Source: Nymphaea colorata
Lineage: Eukaryota; Streptophyta; Magnoliopsida; Nymphaeales; Nymphaeaceae
DNA: 64,000 nt
Reading direction: 5' to 3'
NCBI RefSeq assembly: GCF_008831285.2
Contig: NC_045145.1
Coordinates: 6,444,802-6,508,801, forward strand
The first letter of the stretch is position 1; every line of letters starts with the position of its first letter. Below the pieces are notes generated by a model. The model worked only from the letters and a program-made list of their open reading frames with translations. It was not told the origin of the DNA and did no database searches. The position numbers were made by a program, and so were the translations under genes. Below are positions 1-12,507 of the stretch, piece after piece.

Positions 1-1859
1 ATGTCCATTGTTGATGTTACCTTAGTAACACAATTTTTGTTTCACTAATAAACTTAGTCGCTCAAATTCCTATGTCAATGCTGGTCAAGAGTAACACAAG
101 TGTCGTGATTGCTTATACTCAATCAACAATGCAATGTGGTCGCTACCATTTATCACCAAGAACATATTCTTTTTGCTAGTGACTATTGCACTGCTGAAAC
201 ATTTAGGGACAAAGCTTCTTGCAATTCTTTTCAGTTGCTGATGGTTTTTAATGACATGGATGGTGCACCACCAAAAGGTGTTCTACTTGTGTGAGGGATC
301 TGATACCAGCCCTAACTAGTTTGGTTTCATAAGTCTAAAACAGCAACAACATGACTCCTAAATGTGGAATTTGAATATGAAATTCAAATCTAACTTCAAG
401 AAAGAAATAGAAATGAAACTCTTACACAAAAATATAATGTGTGATTGTTTGGACAAACACTCGATCTAAATACAAGAAAGGGATGAGAAGGCCAAACCTC
501 CAGTATTCTTTGATGAATCCTATTGGGGCCATTTGGTGTGTGCAAATTATGCTACTCATCTAAAGTAAGTTTCCCAAAAGTTTAAAAGAAGAAACTCATA
601 CATCAAGTTCACCATAATGTTTCAGAGATTACATCAATTTATAGAACAAAAATCTAGAATAAAAGGCAGAACCCTCCAAAATGATTTTTCTGCCTATTGG
701 GGCTTGCTTATTTACCTCTTGGTGTAGCCATGCTCATTTTATACATTCATCATCATCTTCCAGAATCTTTTGCACTAGATTCCTTCCCACATTATTTTCC
801 CAAGCAACAACTCAGCACATGACTAGGGACGAAGAGTTTTTTAACGATTGCAAAGACCCACAAAGTGGGAGGAGAGACTCCACCTTTGTCTAAACTTGGT
901 GCCCTTGCCTAGATAAGGGATCTAAGATCAATGTTACTCCCTCTTCTAGGATTTCCACTTTGCCTACTAGACCTCCGTCAATGATTTCAGCCCTAGGTGA
1001 CCACACAGGAAGAAGCATGCAGATATGAAGTCAGGTTTCCTATGCCCTTTGAGTTTGTCTTTACTGAATGTACATTTTCTTTTTTGGTTTGATGAACATG
1101 ATCCATGGAGACTTCAATTTTAAGTGTAAGGAAAAAATTTTGGTTAAAATAAAATATGAAATCTTCAGTTAAAAGCCCTACAAAGGGGCATTCCCCAAAG
1201 TGGACAATTTTAAAATTGTTACAAAATTGTATGTATTATCCTATAATTATACCAAATTCCTAAATCAAACCATACAACCAAACTATTTCTAAAAACCTCC
1301 AAAATTCTAAACACCACCTAAAGGGAGGTTTTTTATAATTTCATCAAATGGATCTTGCACGTTTGAGACTGAATGTTGATATAAAGCTGGTTCAAAAACC
1401 AAACTAGATGAGCTGAGCCTGGATCAAGATATGAATCTTCCTAGAATTGCTCTAGTGCATGGAAACACCCTTGATTATAAAACCCGCGATTGCAGTTAGC
1501 ATATGCAACAAGTTTTCTAAATCCTTGCTTACCTGTTGGGCTTGGGCCTAACAGAGTTTATTTCTTTTCTGCACAGTGTCAATCCCTGCTCTGTTTTGGT
1601 CTGTTTCTGTTCCTTCAGTTGTTTGATGTCTTTTTGTTTGAGCGTCTTCATATTAGGCAGCATGCGGGTTGGGTCCATGTAGAGCTCAAGTAATAAACCC
1701 AACCCCACCCCACCGGCAGGTTATACACGCACAAGTGAGGTATTAAACCCTGATGACAATGAAATTACCTTTTTAGAAGCGGGGCTTTTGCGTGTTAAGT
1801 CAAAGAAACGAGAGCTTAGCTAGTAAGTAGTTAACAAGGTATCAAAGCCTAGCAATGGC
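1..1859. other. Intergenic DNA, nothing recognised
   Basis: No reading frame here is longer than about 70 codons and none resembles a known protein. No LTR, terminal repeat or RNA gene is evident. It could hold the lost 5' part of the Gypsy element whose gag begins near 2.2 kb, but I see no matching LTR at the other end of that element. Confidence 0.5.
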
Positions 1860-2190
1860 AGAGAAGATTACACCCAAGTAAGCTAGACATCGGACCGGCC
1901 CGATAATGAGTCTGCTCAGGCAGGCCGATCTAACACCCGAAACCCAGGCCCGAGCACGGCCTGAGAATTAAAACCCGGGCTGGAGATCGGCCTGAGAATT
2001 AAAAACCCGAGCTCGGTCTGGACTCGACCCGATTAAATTAAAAATATATTTTTAATATAAAATAATATATAAATATAATTAATCGTAATAAAATATTATA
2101 ATTATATATCAAACCACCCGAGTCGTATAAATTATCGACTCCACCCGGACTGGCCTGATAATTATCAGGCCGGCTCCATGCCCTTTTTTC
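1860..2190. repeat. Degenerate GC/AT-mosaic repeat rich in CCCGAGC-type motifs
   Basis: Short motifs such as GGCCTGAGAATTAAAACCCG recur with small changes, followed by an AT-rich block (about 2035-2110) and more GC-rich copies. This mosaic is typical of subterminal regions of plant DNA transposons. No clean terminal inverted repeat or target duplication was found, so the class is open. Confidence 0.4.
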
Positions 2191-3022
2191 CACACCAAGG
2201 CTCGGGCTCAAGTTGAACAGGGCACTGAGTACCCACGGGCAGCCCGACCTCATGTCACTTACACCCAAGGATGCCATGATTGCTGTGCACGCCCAACCCA
2301 GTATGGATGATGCACTGGACACAATTGGAGGATGGATGCAGAGTGTTGGCCGTCGATTGGACACGTTGGAGGGACGGTCCAACGCCTTTGCGGCAGAGCA
2401 GCAGACGATGAATGCCATGCTGCAAGCATTTCCGCAGACAGGAACTTGCTTGCCCACCTCTGAGCACAATGAGACAGAGGAGCGCGGGGGCAGGGCTCCA
2501 GACAACTCGTAGCAGGGGTCTGGAGCTGCTACAGAATGGAGACTGGCAAGGATGGAATTTCCCCGATTCTCTGATGATGACCTGGTAAGTTGGCTTTTTT
2601 GTTCCGAGCAATATTTCAGCGGTGTTCATTCGCTTGGTTTGTGGTGCACTAGGGGAAGATCGATCGGGACACCCTAGTGAAGGAGATCACAACACGCTTT
2701 GGGCCCTATGCGTACATCAACTATAATGTTGAACTCTCCAAAATTAAGCAACTGCGAACAGTGATGGAGTACCAAGAACAACTCAAAGGGCTCAACAATA
2801 TGTTGCGACGACGGCCTCTAGAAGCACTCATCAGGGCATTGATTGGGGGGGGGGGGGTGTTAAGGAGGACATGCGAATAGATGTGCAGGCATTGCGACCC
2901 AAAAGTTTGTCTGAGCGCTTTGAAGCGGCTAGAACCATGAAGAAAAATTATTTGTGACTATACTTCACCACAACTGAGGCACCCGTAGGCACAGTGGCTG
3001 CAAACGGAGCCAATGCCACTGT
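2190..3022 (+). pseudogene. Ty3/Gypsy gag, N-terminal part (broken)
   Basis: The frame starting at 2213 runs about 100 codons to a TAG and then continues in the same sense with a typical plant Gypsy gag core (motif ARMEFPRFSDDD, then a Trp and EQYF). Further homologous stretches lie at 2677-2880 and about 2870-3020. Breaks include nonsense codons and a run of 13 G at 2845-2857 that probably caused a frameshift. The sequence stops exactly where a Copia LTR begins at 3023. Sequence that fits a gag linker plus a zinc knuckle resumes at 11421, which suggests this is the 5' end of the Gypsy element that continues there. The gag identity is fairly sure; the link to the later pieces is inference. 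Confidence 0.7.
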
Positions 3023-3227
3023 TGTTGGATAGTGGCTATGAGCGAGCCCTATCATTCCCTCTTGTAACTGAGTTTCGACGTGCAATCAATTTGCTAAATA
3101 AAAGATTTTCATAAATAAAATCCAAGATTTAGCTTTTCTGCAATAATCTCTCACTGGCTCTAACTGCATGTTGAGCTTCGAAAAAACCTATTAGGCAGCT
3201 TATATATGCCCAACACTTCACGATTTA

Positions 3228-4166
3228 GGTAGCGTTTGATAAGCAGGAATTTTACTGTAGCACAGGAAAAATAATTCAAATTTTTAAAATTTTTCCAGTT
3301 TCATCAAACATGGAATTATTTTTTTTACCGTTGGGGCTGAAATCAGAATAATATTTCCGGAAATATTATTCCAGCTGAGAGACGGAATAATATTTCCGGT
3401 TTTCTTTTTTTTACCGTTGGGGAGGAAGAAGGGGCGGGGAGGGAGGAGGAAGAAGGAGGAAAAGGGAAAGAGGGAGGAGGAAGAAGAAGAGAAGAAGGGA
3501 GGAGGAGGGAGGAAAGAAGAAGGGAAGGAAGGAGAAGAAGGGAAAGGGAAAGGGGCAGGAGGAAGGAGAAAGGGGGAAGGAGGAAAGAGAAAGAGGGGAG
3601 GAGGAGAGGGGAAGAACGGAAGGAGGAAGGAGGAGAGGGGAAGAACGGAAGGAGGAAGGAGGAGAGGGGAAGAACGGAAGGAGGGAGGAGGAAAGGGGAA
3701 GAACGGAAGGAGGAAGGAGGAGAGGGGAAGGAGGAGAGGGGAAGGAGAGAGGAGGAAGAGGGGAGGGGGAAAGCGGAAGGAGGGAGGAGGAAAGGGGAAG
3801 AAGGAGGGATCGTGGAAGGAGGGAGGAGAAAGAGAGAGGAGGAAAGGGGAAGAACGGAAGGAAGGAGGGAGGAAGAAAAGGGGAGGAGGAAAGGGGAAGG
3901 AGGGATCGTGGAAGAATGGAGGAGGAAGAGGGGAGGAGGAAAGGAGAAGAACGGAAGGAGGGAAGAGGAGAGGGGAAGGAGGGAGAAGGAAGAAAGGGGG
4001 GGAGGCGGAGCCGCTACTTTCCTATTTCCATCTATTCTTCTCCTCTTGCCATCAAACGCAACATACTTTTGGAAATCCTAGAATTTTATTTCTAAAAAAC
4101 CAATTCCAGAAACATATTTCTGGAAACTTGTTTCCAGAAATATGTTTCTGGCCCTCAAACACTACC
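3228..4166. mobile_element. PIF/Harbinger-like MITE, 939 bp, nested in an LTR
   Basis: The element begins GGTAGCGTTTGA and ends TCAAACACTACC, which are inverted repeats with one mismatch. It is flanked on both sides by TTA (3225-3227 and 4167-4169). Comparison with the uninterrupted LTR at 11013-11420 shows a single TTA there, so the 3-bp duplication is direct evidence of insertion. A TTA/TWA duplication is characteristic of PIF/Harbinger and Tourist-like MITEs. There is no transposase. Inner arms carry short palindromic motifs (AATATTTCCGGAAATATT; TTTCTGGAAACTTG) and the centre is a long purine tract. Confidence 0.8.
3418..4011 (+). repeat. Near-pure purine tract, about 590 bp
   Basis: The + strand is almost only A and G (GGAGGAA/GAAGGGG type) with rare C or T. 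A higher-order repeat of about 26 bp built on AGAACGGAAGGAGGAAGGAG recurs several times around 3610-3720. It lies wholly inside the MITE. Long open frames across it in more than one frame are a by-product of the composition and not genes. Confidence 0.9.
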
Positions 4167-6165
4167 TTAGGGTTAATCATTGGATTGCCTTGGTTGGTGC
4201 TCACAGAAGCAAACCTGGCTAACTTTCATCCTTCAGTTTCTGTTTCTCTTCTTCTTCTTCTTCTCTTCTTTCAGTTGTTGTTGTTGTTTTATGCCATATG
4301 TGCGCAAATCTGAAGCCTTCGCCGGTGACTTGCTGAGACCATGATCAGACTCAAGAAGTTGAATATGACCTTGCGATGCCTATACCGATCTCTCTCTCTG
4401 TGCACATAGTACATTGTCATGCTCCTGTAATATGCTATTTTTTTTATTAAGAAGACATGTTGTTCTAGATCATGCCTGTTGAACATTTCAGCATGCTAAA
4501 AGATTGAATAAAACAGAACGACAAATAACAATTCATTGTGAATGCCTGAAGCATACTAGACAATATTATAAACAGTATGCTAGTTCGGACAGATAACATT
4601 TTTTTATGAATTTCCACAAGCTACAAGGTTTCATACAAAAGGGTAAAACGTCTCCCGTTTAGTTGACGGTTAAGGAAAAATGTAAAATCCCTGGACGAGG
4701 GGAAGAAATAGCCCTATCGAGGGTTATGAGAAATGGGGTCAACGATTCTATAAAAGGGGTTTTTTTTAATTAAAAAAAAATGGAAATCAGAACCCTCATC
4801 GAGGGTCTTCTGCTGTTTTTCCCTGGCTTGACCGGAGTATCCCTCCGCCGCACTGAATTCTGCTCCATCATTTTCCCGGCAGCGACCCAAACTGCAGCAG
4901 AGAAGGTTTGAGAGTCGTTGCTCCCTGAGTAAGAGAACCCCAAGGCTGTCGGCTCTACTGAGAGAACCCCAAGGCTATTGTTCTCTTTGATGTCGCTGCT
5001 TCTTTTCTGGTGGACTCAAAAACCCTCGCAACCCCTCTGTCACTGCGGCAGAGAGCAGGTCGACCGTTTTGCCAGAGAGTGGTGAGCAGGTCGCAGGTCG
5101 ACGGTATTCGCTGCGGCTCTGATCATTTTTGTTTTCTTTTCCTGCAATGACCCAAAACCCAGCAGAGAGGGTTTAAGAGCATTTGGTGCTCACCAGCTGC
5201 TGCTCATCGGCCGTCTTCCTCCCTGTGACAGCAGATAGGGTTGGAGAGGCATTGGTGCTCACCCGCCGCAGCTGCTCTCATCCTTCTCGCAGTGACCAAA
5301 ACCCAGCATAGAGGTTCCAGAGTTGCTGCCGGTCGCTGGCCGTCTTCTTCGCGGTAGTAGTAGAGAAGTTTTCGGCGGACAAGGTGTGGTAGACAAAACC
5401 CTAGCGGAGAGGTTTCGAGAGAAGTAGTGAAAAAAATGAGAAAAGATGAGTGCAGGGTGCTGGTGTTGATGCGGGGTGCTGGTGCGGTGTCTGACGGTGC
5501 CGTGAAAGTATTTTATTATTTTTAAAATATAATAATATAAACTACAAAATTATTAACAACAAGATCAAAATTACGTCAAAAATTTTAGAAAGCTTTTCAT
5601 AATTTCATTACCAAATTAAATGTTTAATATCATAAAATGGCATGCTTATTTAGTAAGAAAACTAAAAGTGATGGACTGACAATAATGAGTTACAAACAGT
5701 AAATAAACAAATAAACTGTACTCAAATGATTTACAACTTACAATCAAAGTAACAGAATATATATTCAAATGGAATCTATATAAACTTTAGTATTTATTAT
5801 ATTGAAATTATCTGCCAACATAATAAACAATTTAATAAACACTAAGGTGACTAAACAGACTGAGACTGTAATTAAACGAGTTAGAGAAAGCTTCTAAACT
5901 GATCATGAAATTACAAAAAATTATGGAATCATCAAATCAGAAATCACACACAGGATAATGAAATTCAGCAACACAAATTAACCACATATGGCAGAGAATG
6001 CATGACATGAAACATAAACAACACAGTTGAACAGAGTAAAAGTCTAAAACAGAGAACAACAAACTAAAACAGAGCAGAGAGGGAGCAGTGTCGAACGGTC
6101 GAAGACCCAGAACCTGATATCAAAGGGTGTGAAAGAGAGTTTACCCAAATCCAATGCAGATCGTG

Positions 6166-6262
6166 AGTGGGAGCAGCATCGGTCGCCAAACACAGCGCAG
6201 AGAGGGAGCAGCATCGGTCGCCAAACGCAGCGCAGAGAGGGAGCAGCGAGTTCTGGCCTCTG
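6166..6262. repeat. Short tandem repeat, about 36-bp unit
   Basis: A unit reading GGGAGCAGCATCGGTCGCCA then AACRCAGCGCAGAGA is present in two near-perfect adjacent copies followed by a degraded third. Further GAGAGGGAGCA(A/G) phrases follow to about 6390. Open frames across it are compositional. Confidence 0.75.
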
Positions 6263-6439
6263 GGTGAGGGAGCAGCACAGAGAGAGGGAGTAAAGAGTTT
6301 CCCAAGTGTCACAGAGAGAGGGAGCAAAGAGTTCCCCAAGCGTCGTAGAGAGGGAGCAAAGCGTTGCAGTCTCGGAGAGAGAGGCCGAGAGGGAGAGAGC
6401 GTGCCCTAAGTTAAAAATCATGTAAAAAACGCCCAAAAT

Positions 6440-6690
6440 TTTGATGGAAAAGGGCAAGTGCGGTTTGACCGCACCTGACTCGTGTTTGACGCGAGTCGGG
6501 TGCGCGTCCAAACATGGACGAACTCAGTCGGGTGCGGCTGACCGCACCAGACTCACGTTTGACCCTTTTGGGTGGCACCTAGAGCGCACCCGAACCCGCA
6601 CCCTTTTGGGTGGCACCTAGAGCGCACCCGCACCCGTATCGCGTCGACGCGTGTGGGGGTCCAAATTGGGCGCACCCAAGTGACTTAGGT
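6440..6690. repeat. GC-rich block with inverted GGTGCGG/CCGCACC motifs and a direct repeat
   Basis: CCTTTTGGGTGGCACCTAGA followed by GCGCACCCG occurs twice in direct orientation (about 6565 and 6601). Around it are inverted copies of TCGGGTGCGG and CCGCACCTGACTC. This arrangement is common near the ends of plant non-autonomous DNA transposons, but I could not define both ends. Confidence 0.5.
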
Positions 6691-7114
6691 CGGTTCAAAT
6701 GTATAGTCTCTGATTGAAAATTTCAGAATAAGTTCACCTTTTTTGTCATAATTTCAAAAATGCTATCTACTTTACTAAAAATAATGTCACAACATTTTTG
6801 CTAAAACTTTTTTCAGAAAGAGGCTTGTCAAAGTTAAATTTAGTTTTAAACCATAATTTTATTCATAATTGCATATAAATATCCTCAGAGTTGTTAAAAT
6901 TGCTAAAAGAGGGTCTCAAAAATTTCTTTTGAAATAAAAGAAGAAAACCTTCTTATAAAATTCTTATTTGAGGACTCCTCGCTTCTAAGTATTTTAGAAT
7001 ATTGTTAGAGTATTGCTGATTTGATGTGAATTTTTTTATGTTATATATACTTTAACGATAGATTAACTACTTTCTTGTTTTTCTTTATTTGCCATTAATA
7101 TTCAAAACTTAGAA

Positions 7115-10100
7115 ATGGCTTCTACAGTGTGAGCCTTGGTCAAGACCGAAAAACTCAATGGAACCAACTTTCATGCATGGAAGCGTAGGATCATGTTGGC
7201 CTTGATATTTGAGAGGTCAATTCATGTCATTAACAAACCCCTTTCCACCTTAGGTGACAAGCTCATAGATGCAAAAAAGAAGTTCTATGATGCATTTCAA
7301 ACAAATGACCCGATGACTAAAACTATTATGTTAGCTTTTATGAAAGATGACTTGATCAGAGTATTTTAGAACTATCCAACAGGTAAGGAAATGTTTGATG
7401 ATATCTCCTTGAAGTATAACACCACTACTAAAATGCATGTTCAGTTACTCCTACAATAGTATAATTCATATAAAATGAAGGAGTCAGAAGAGTAGTTGAT
7501 CATGTTAATAAGATGTTGGTCATGGCTAAGGACTTAGTTGTAGTAGGAAATGTGACATAAGATCACATGTAGATTTGTAGGATCCTGAATAGTCTCCCCC
7601 CTTCTTGGGACATGGCAGTCATTGCCCTGAACCTTCAATTTGTCACTCTAACTCAAGGGAAGATTCTAATATAGTTATTTGTTCAGCATGACCACATGGC
7701 TAAAGGAAAGAATGCAAAACTTATGACAGACCATGATAAACTTGCTAGTAGTCATGTGCCAACAAGATCTAAACAATTCAAAAAGAAACACGACATCAAG
7801 TTTAAGGACAATTTTGTAGGTTCTCAAAGATCTCAATGAGTTGTAGTAAAATGCTATAGATGCGGGAAGCCTGGACACATCAAGTTCAACTTCAAGACAA
7901 AGTTTCTAAACAAGAAGAACAACAATAGTCAGGACAACAATAACAGGAGAAAAAATCAATGAGACTACAATAGAGAAGCCATATGTGTTGTGTCAGAATG
8001 TCTATTCGCATATGGAGAATTGACTGGTTGGTGGGTAGATTCAAAGGATAGCCACCATATATCTAAAACAAAGGAAGGCGTAGTTCATATGGAAGACCTC
8101 GGTCTCGGAGTACAAAAGGTCTACATGAAAAATAACTCATATTGTGATGTCATGGGAGTCGAGTCACATTGACTAAATGATGGGGGCACCAGTGCCATTC
8201 TGAACGAGGTTCTGTATGTTCATTTTATGAGAAGGAACCTAGTGTTTGTTCCCGCTCTGATTGGAAAAGGTTTTAAAGTTCATTTTGTTCCATGAAAAGT
8301 CATAGTGGAAAAGCATGAGAGGACCATGTTCGAAGGAAAATGTGTAAAAGAACATGGCATGTTTAAACCTAACAAAATGAATAAAGCTTCAGATTATGCA
8401 TATATTGACTATGCCTTGAGTGTGGCATGAAGTTATGACATGAAAGATTAAACCATGTAAACATTAACAAGATGAAGACTCAAGCACAAAAAGGTATAAT
8501 ACACGATATTAATATAAAAGATTTTGAGAAGAGTCTTGTTTATATGAAAAGATGGTAAGAAAAACCTTTCATTTTGATGTAATCCAAGCTATTAATCTAT
8601 TGGAGATTATCCATACAGATATTTGTGAACCTTTTAGAGTCCAAATACATACTGGCATGTTACATTTCATAACATTCAATGACGACTTCTCAAGATTTGT
8701 TTATCTTTACTTGATCAAACATAAATATGAAGCACTTGAGAAATTCAAGGAATACAAAAATGAAGTCGACAGACACCTTGGCAAATATATCAAGGTTATA
8801 AGGTCTGATCGAGGTGGTGAATATACATCAAATGAATTCCATGAATATTGTAAAGTCCTTGGAATTAATAAGCAAAAAACAATGCTTAAAACATCACAAC
8901 AAAACGACATCACTAATAGGTGAAACAGAACCCTCTTAATATAGCACAATCTATGTTGGCAGGTGCACAATTACCCAAAATATCATGGGGTGAAGTGTTA
9001 ACAGCTATGTATACTATAAATCAAGTGTCGTACAAAGCAGTCTCATCCACTCCTTATGAAAGATGAACTGATGTGAAACTAGATCTAAAAAATCTCAGGA
9101 GATGAGATCTGTAGTCCATGCGAAAATTCTAGATCCAAAATTGGATAAACTAGATAATAAATCAGTTAAATGTTTGTTAAGTAGATATCTGAAAGGATCA
9201 AAAGGCTATAAGATTATATTACTTGACAATGAAACTTATCGAAAATAGAGATGTAAAGTTCCTAAAAGAACTCAACAATGAGGACAATGATCCAGTGGGA
9301 GATCAAAACAATCTACTGGATGATTTGATTTATTTAAAGGAACAGTGAACCAATTGATTTGGGTCTCTCACCTTCTCAGGCTTTGTCAGGTCACAAAAGA
9401 CTTAGAGCTCTTCCTTTATATTTAAATTATTATTACATATATTTAGCAAAAGAGCTATGTTTTTTAATAGATATTGATGAAATGTCAAACAATCTGACAT
9501 ATATTGAAGCAATAAATTTGCATGAATAATCAAATTAGGTAAATGTATGGATGACATATGGTTGAGAAATTTAAAGCAAGACTGGTGGCAAAAGGTTTTT
9601 TCCAAAAGGAAAGAATTGTTTATGTAGAAACCTATTCACCTGTGCAAATTTGTGTCAATCAAAATAATTTTGACTATCTTAGTATTTTATGACTTGCATA
9701 TGTGCCAGATAGATGTAAGGACTACTTTCTTAAATGCTGAGTTAAAAGAAACTATATATATAACACAAACACAAGGATATATCATCGAAGAAAATAAAGA
9801 CAAAGTGTACAAGTTAAATAAATCTATATATGGCTTGAAGCAGTCTTCTAGACAATGGTACTTTGCCTTTCATAAGACAATCATTAAGCTTAGATATGTA
9901 GCAGATCAGCTAGACCACTGTGTATATGTCTACAAAAGTGGAAGTCTCCTTTGCATCCTATCATTACATATAGACGGCATTTTATTAATTGGAAATGACA
10001 ACTAAATGATATTTAAAACAACGACTTGATTGAACGAAAACTTTGAAATGAATGACATGTGTGAAGCATCTTATATCATATGAATAAAGATCACTCGAGA

Positions 10101-10940
10101 TAGAAACTCAAAGATTTTAAGTTTGAGCCAAAAACGATATATTGATTAGATCTTAAAGAAGTTTCAAATGCAAGATTGTAGACATACTAGGACTTCCATA
10201 GCCAACAGAGCAAATGTAAGAAGAAGCAATTGTCCCAGTAAAGAACAGCAGAAACTAAATGTCCCATATGCATAGGTCATTGGTAGCTTAATGTATCTAA
10301 TGTTGTGCACAAGACCTGACATAAACTTTTATATTTGTCTTGTGAGTTGCTACCAGAGTAATCCTGGTTGGCTTCACTAGCAAGCAGTTAAAAAAAAAAT
10401 TGTATATTAAAGGAACAAAAAATTGAAATTGTCATACATAGCTGATGAGTTAACTCTAGTTGGCTATTCGATGTAGATTTTGCTAACTATAAAGATGATA
10501 ATAAGTCCACATTTAGATATGTGTTTCTCTTTGGAGGTGGAGCGATAGTCTGATCCTGTAAGAAATAGGGATGTGTTGTTCAGCACACACAAGAAGTAGA
10601 GTATATAGCATGTAATGTCGCAACTACCTTTATTGTTTGGATAAATCAATTTTTGAAAGATTTAAAGTTAGATCTTCATCATAAACTAGTTCAACTATAT
10701 TGTGATAATCAATCAGTGATATCTCTTATAAAAAATGGAGTTGTTAGTTCAAAAAGCAAATATATAATGGTAAAATACTATTATGTTCATGAAATGATTA
10801 AGAAAAATAAAATCGCAGTTGATTACATGTCTACCAATGATATGGTAGTTTACCATGCATGTAGCCCATATGGGACTAAGATATATTTGAAAAATTACGA
10901 AGAAAAGTAGTTGAAGGAAAAGCTCGCTACAAACCTTGAA
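7115..10940 (+). pseudogene. Copia-1 gag-pol remnant
   Basis: Homology runs in Copia order: gag with a UBN2-like start (KLNGTNFHAWKRR, 7136-7369), a zinc knuckle CYRCGKPGHIKF (about 7855-7890) whose last Cys is replaced, a protease box WWVDSKDSHHIS (about 8026) with the catalytic D-S-G spoiled, integrase core (8552-8923, HTDICEP and RSDRGGEY still seen), RT (about 9560-10010) and RNase H (10653-10910, CDNQSVISL). The RT box that should be YVDD reads HIDG. Stops and frameshifts are frequent, making this the most decayed Copia in the window. A purine-rich tract (AAGTGGGAGA) sits directly before the LTR at 11013. Confidence 0.85.
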
Positions 10941-11012
10941 CAAACTTAAGGTACGATGGGTAAACCCACAAATAGTGGAAGCAAACTGACAGTCTATTGG
11001 TCAAGTGGGAGA

Positions 11013-11420
11013 TGTTGGATAGTGGCCATGAGTGCTATCCTTTTCTCTCGTAATTATGAGGAGGGTCCACTCACAGTTATGAGATTAACATGCAATCAGT
11101 TTACTAAATAAAAGATTTTCATAAATACAATCTAAGATTTACATTACCTACTTTTCTATGATAATCTCTCACTAGCCTTAACTGCACGCTGGGCTCTCGA
11201 AAAACCTATGAGGCGGCTTATCTATGCCCAGCACTTCACAATTTAGGGTTAATCGTCGGATTGCCCTGGTCAGTGCCTTACAGAAGCAAACCCGACTAGC
11301 TTTCATCCTTCGGTTTCTGTTTCTCTTCTTCTTCTTCTTCTCTTTTAGTTGTTGTTGTTGTTTCCTACCATAAGTGCGTAGTCTGAAGCCTTCATTGGTG
11401 ACTTCCTGAGACAACGATCA
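11013..11420 (+). mobile_element. Copia-1 downstream LTR
   Basis: It starts TGTTGGATAGTGG immediately after a polypurine tract and ends near ACAACGATCA, where its match to the LTR at 3023-4347 stops. It contains AATAAAAGATTTTC (about 11107), a possible polyadenylation region. No clean 5-bp target duplication was found: the flanks are ACTGT before the upstream LTR and AACGC after this one. Confidence 0.75.
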
Positions 11421-12507
11421 AACGCTGCAAAGTCTTCCGCTGCTTTAACTCAAACATCATTGACAGGTAGTAAGACAACTAACCCATAGAGCAAATTAAG
11501 GATAAGTGCATACGAGGCATTTGCTTTCATTGTGGTCACATGTGGGCACTTGGGCTGAACTACTGACGCCTCCACATGTACTTAGTAGAGAAAGGAGCAG
11601 AATCCCCTAATGAGGGTGAGGAACCCCTCCACTAGAAAATTCAGCACTGTTAGAAAAGGAACTGCCCCCAAAAGTATCACTGCACACACATGGTAGAGAT
11701 GAGGACCCTCAGCTCATGCATGTGGAGGGTCAGTTGTGTGGTCACAAGATCAGTGTGTTAGTCGATATAGGCTTAACACATAATTGTATTTGTGAAAAAT
11801 CAGCTGGAGCTATAGGTTGCAGCATCGAGACATAGCCTGTTTTTAAAGTGATTGTTGGGGATGGGACCACGCTCAAGTGTAGAGGAAAGTGGCACCAAGA
11901 AATGCTCAAGATATAGGGTCACCACTTTTTGCCTCAGCTCTACACTGTTGCCATGGTTGGAGCCAATGTAGAGCTGGTGATTGAGTGGTTGCGTGACTTG
12001 GGTGAAGTGGTTGGACTTCATCAGGATAAACATGCAATTTCATGGAGTAGGGAATGAACGACTGACACTTGAGACAGCACCAAGGAAGAATTGCGAAGAA
12101 GATTGAGCTGTGCAACTTATCAAGAGACAAGCAGCGTCTTTCCTCCTTTTATGGACACCAAAAACAAAGGCAATAGATCTGGCAAGCCTAGAGCAAACAG
12201 ACCTCTACAAGGTAGCTCTCAGTGAGCTACTCACAGAATTTTAGTAGGCCTTCGCCATTCCCGCCAATTAGCCCCCACAACAACATCGTGAACACCACAT
12301 TGAGCTGCGACCAAGAGTAGAACCTATGAAATCTCACCCCTATCGCTACAGCAAAACTCAGAATGAAGCCTTAGAGAAACTGGTGCAAGAGATGTTGATG
12401 ATAGGAGTAAGCCCAGCAGGAGTCTATTCACCTCACCAGCCCTGTTGATCAAGAAGAAAGATGGTAGTTGGCTATTTTGAGTAGACTGTCACGCCCTTAA
12501 TGCCATC
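11421..12507 (+). pseudogene. Ty3/Gypsy zinc knuckle, protease and start of RT (broken)
   Basis: After the Copia-1 LTR the sequence reads as a gag linker, then a zinc-knuckle-like CFHCGHMWALG (about 11520), then an aspartic-protease-like stretch (about 11730-12050) in which an expected active-site Asp-Ser/Thr-Gly reads DIGLTHN. The start of RT follows (ELRPRVEPMKSHPYRYS, about 12303-12350, then MLMIGV). Several stops interrupt it. It ends at 12507, where Copia-2 is inserted, and the RT continues at 19314. Confidence 0.75.

Larger units (their letters stand above)
3023..4347 (+). mobile_element. Copia-1 upstream LTR (interrupted by a MITE)
   Basis: The LTR starts TGTTGGATAGTGG and matches the LTR at 11013-11420 over its length, apart from a 939-bp insertion at 3228-4166. 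The two halves (3023-3227 and 4167-4347) rejoin in register with the downstream copy, including the CTT repeats and a GTTGTTGTTGTT tract near the end. No primer-binding site follows 4347, so this is either a 5' LTR whose next bases were lost or replaced, or a solo LTR of the same family. Confidence 0.7.
4348..7110. other. Non-coding stretch between Copia-1 LTR and gag, probably another insertion
   Basis: This 2.8-kb stretch is too long for a normal Copia leader and has no primer-binding site at its start, so one or more other elements probably sit here. Visible content: a region with repeated CAGCAGAGAGGGTTT-like phrases (about 4880-5420), AT-rich DNA (5500-6050), and two short tandem repeats listed separately. 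No protein homology was found. Confidence 0.4.
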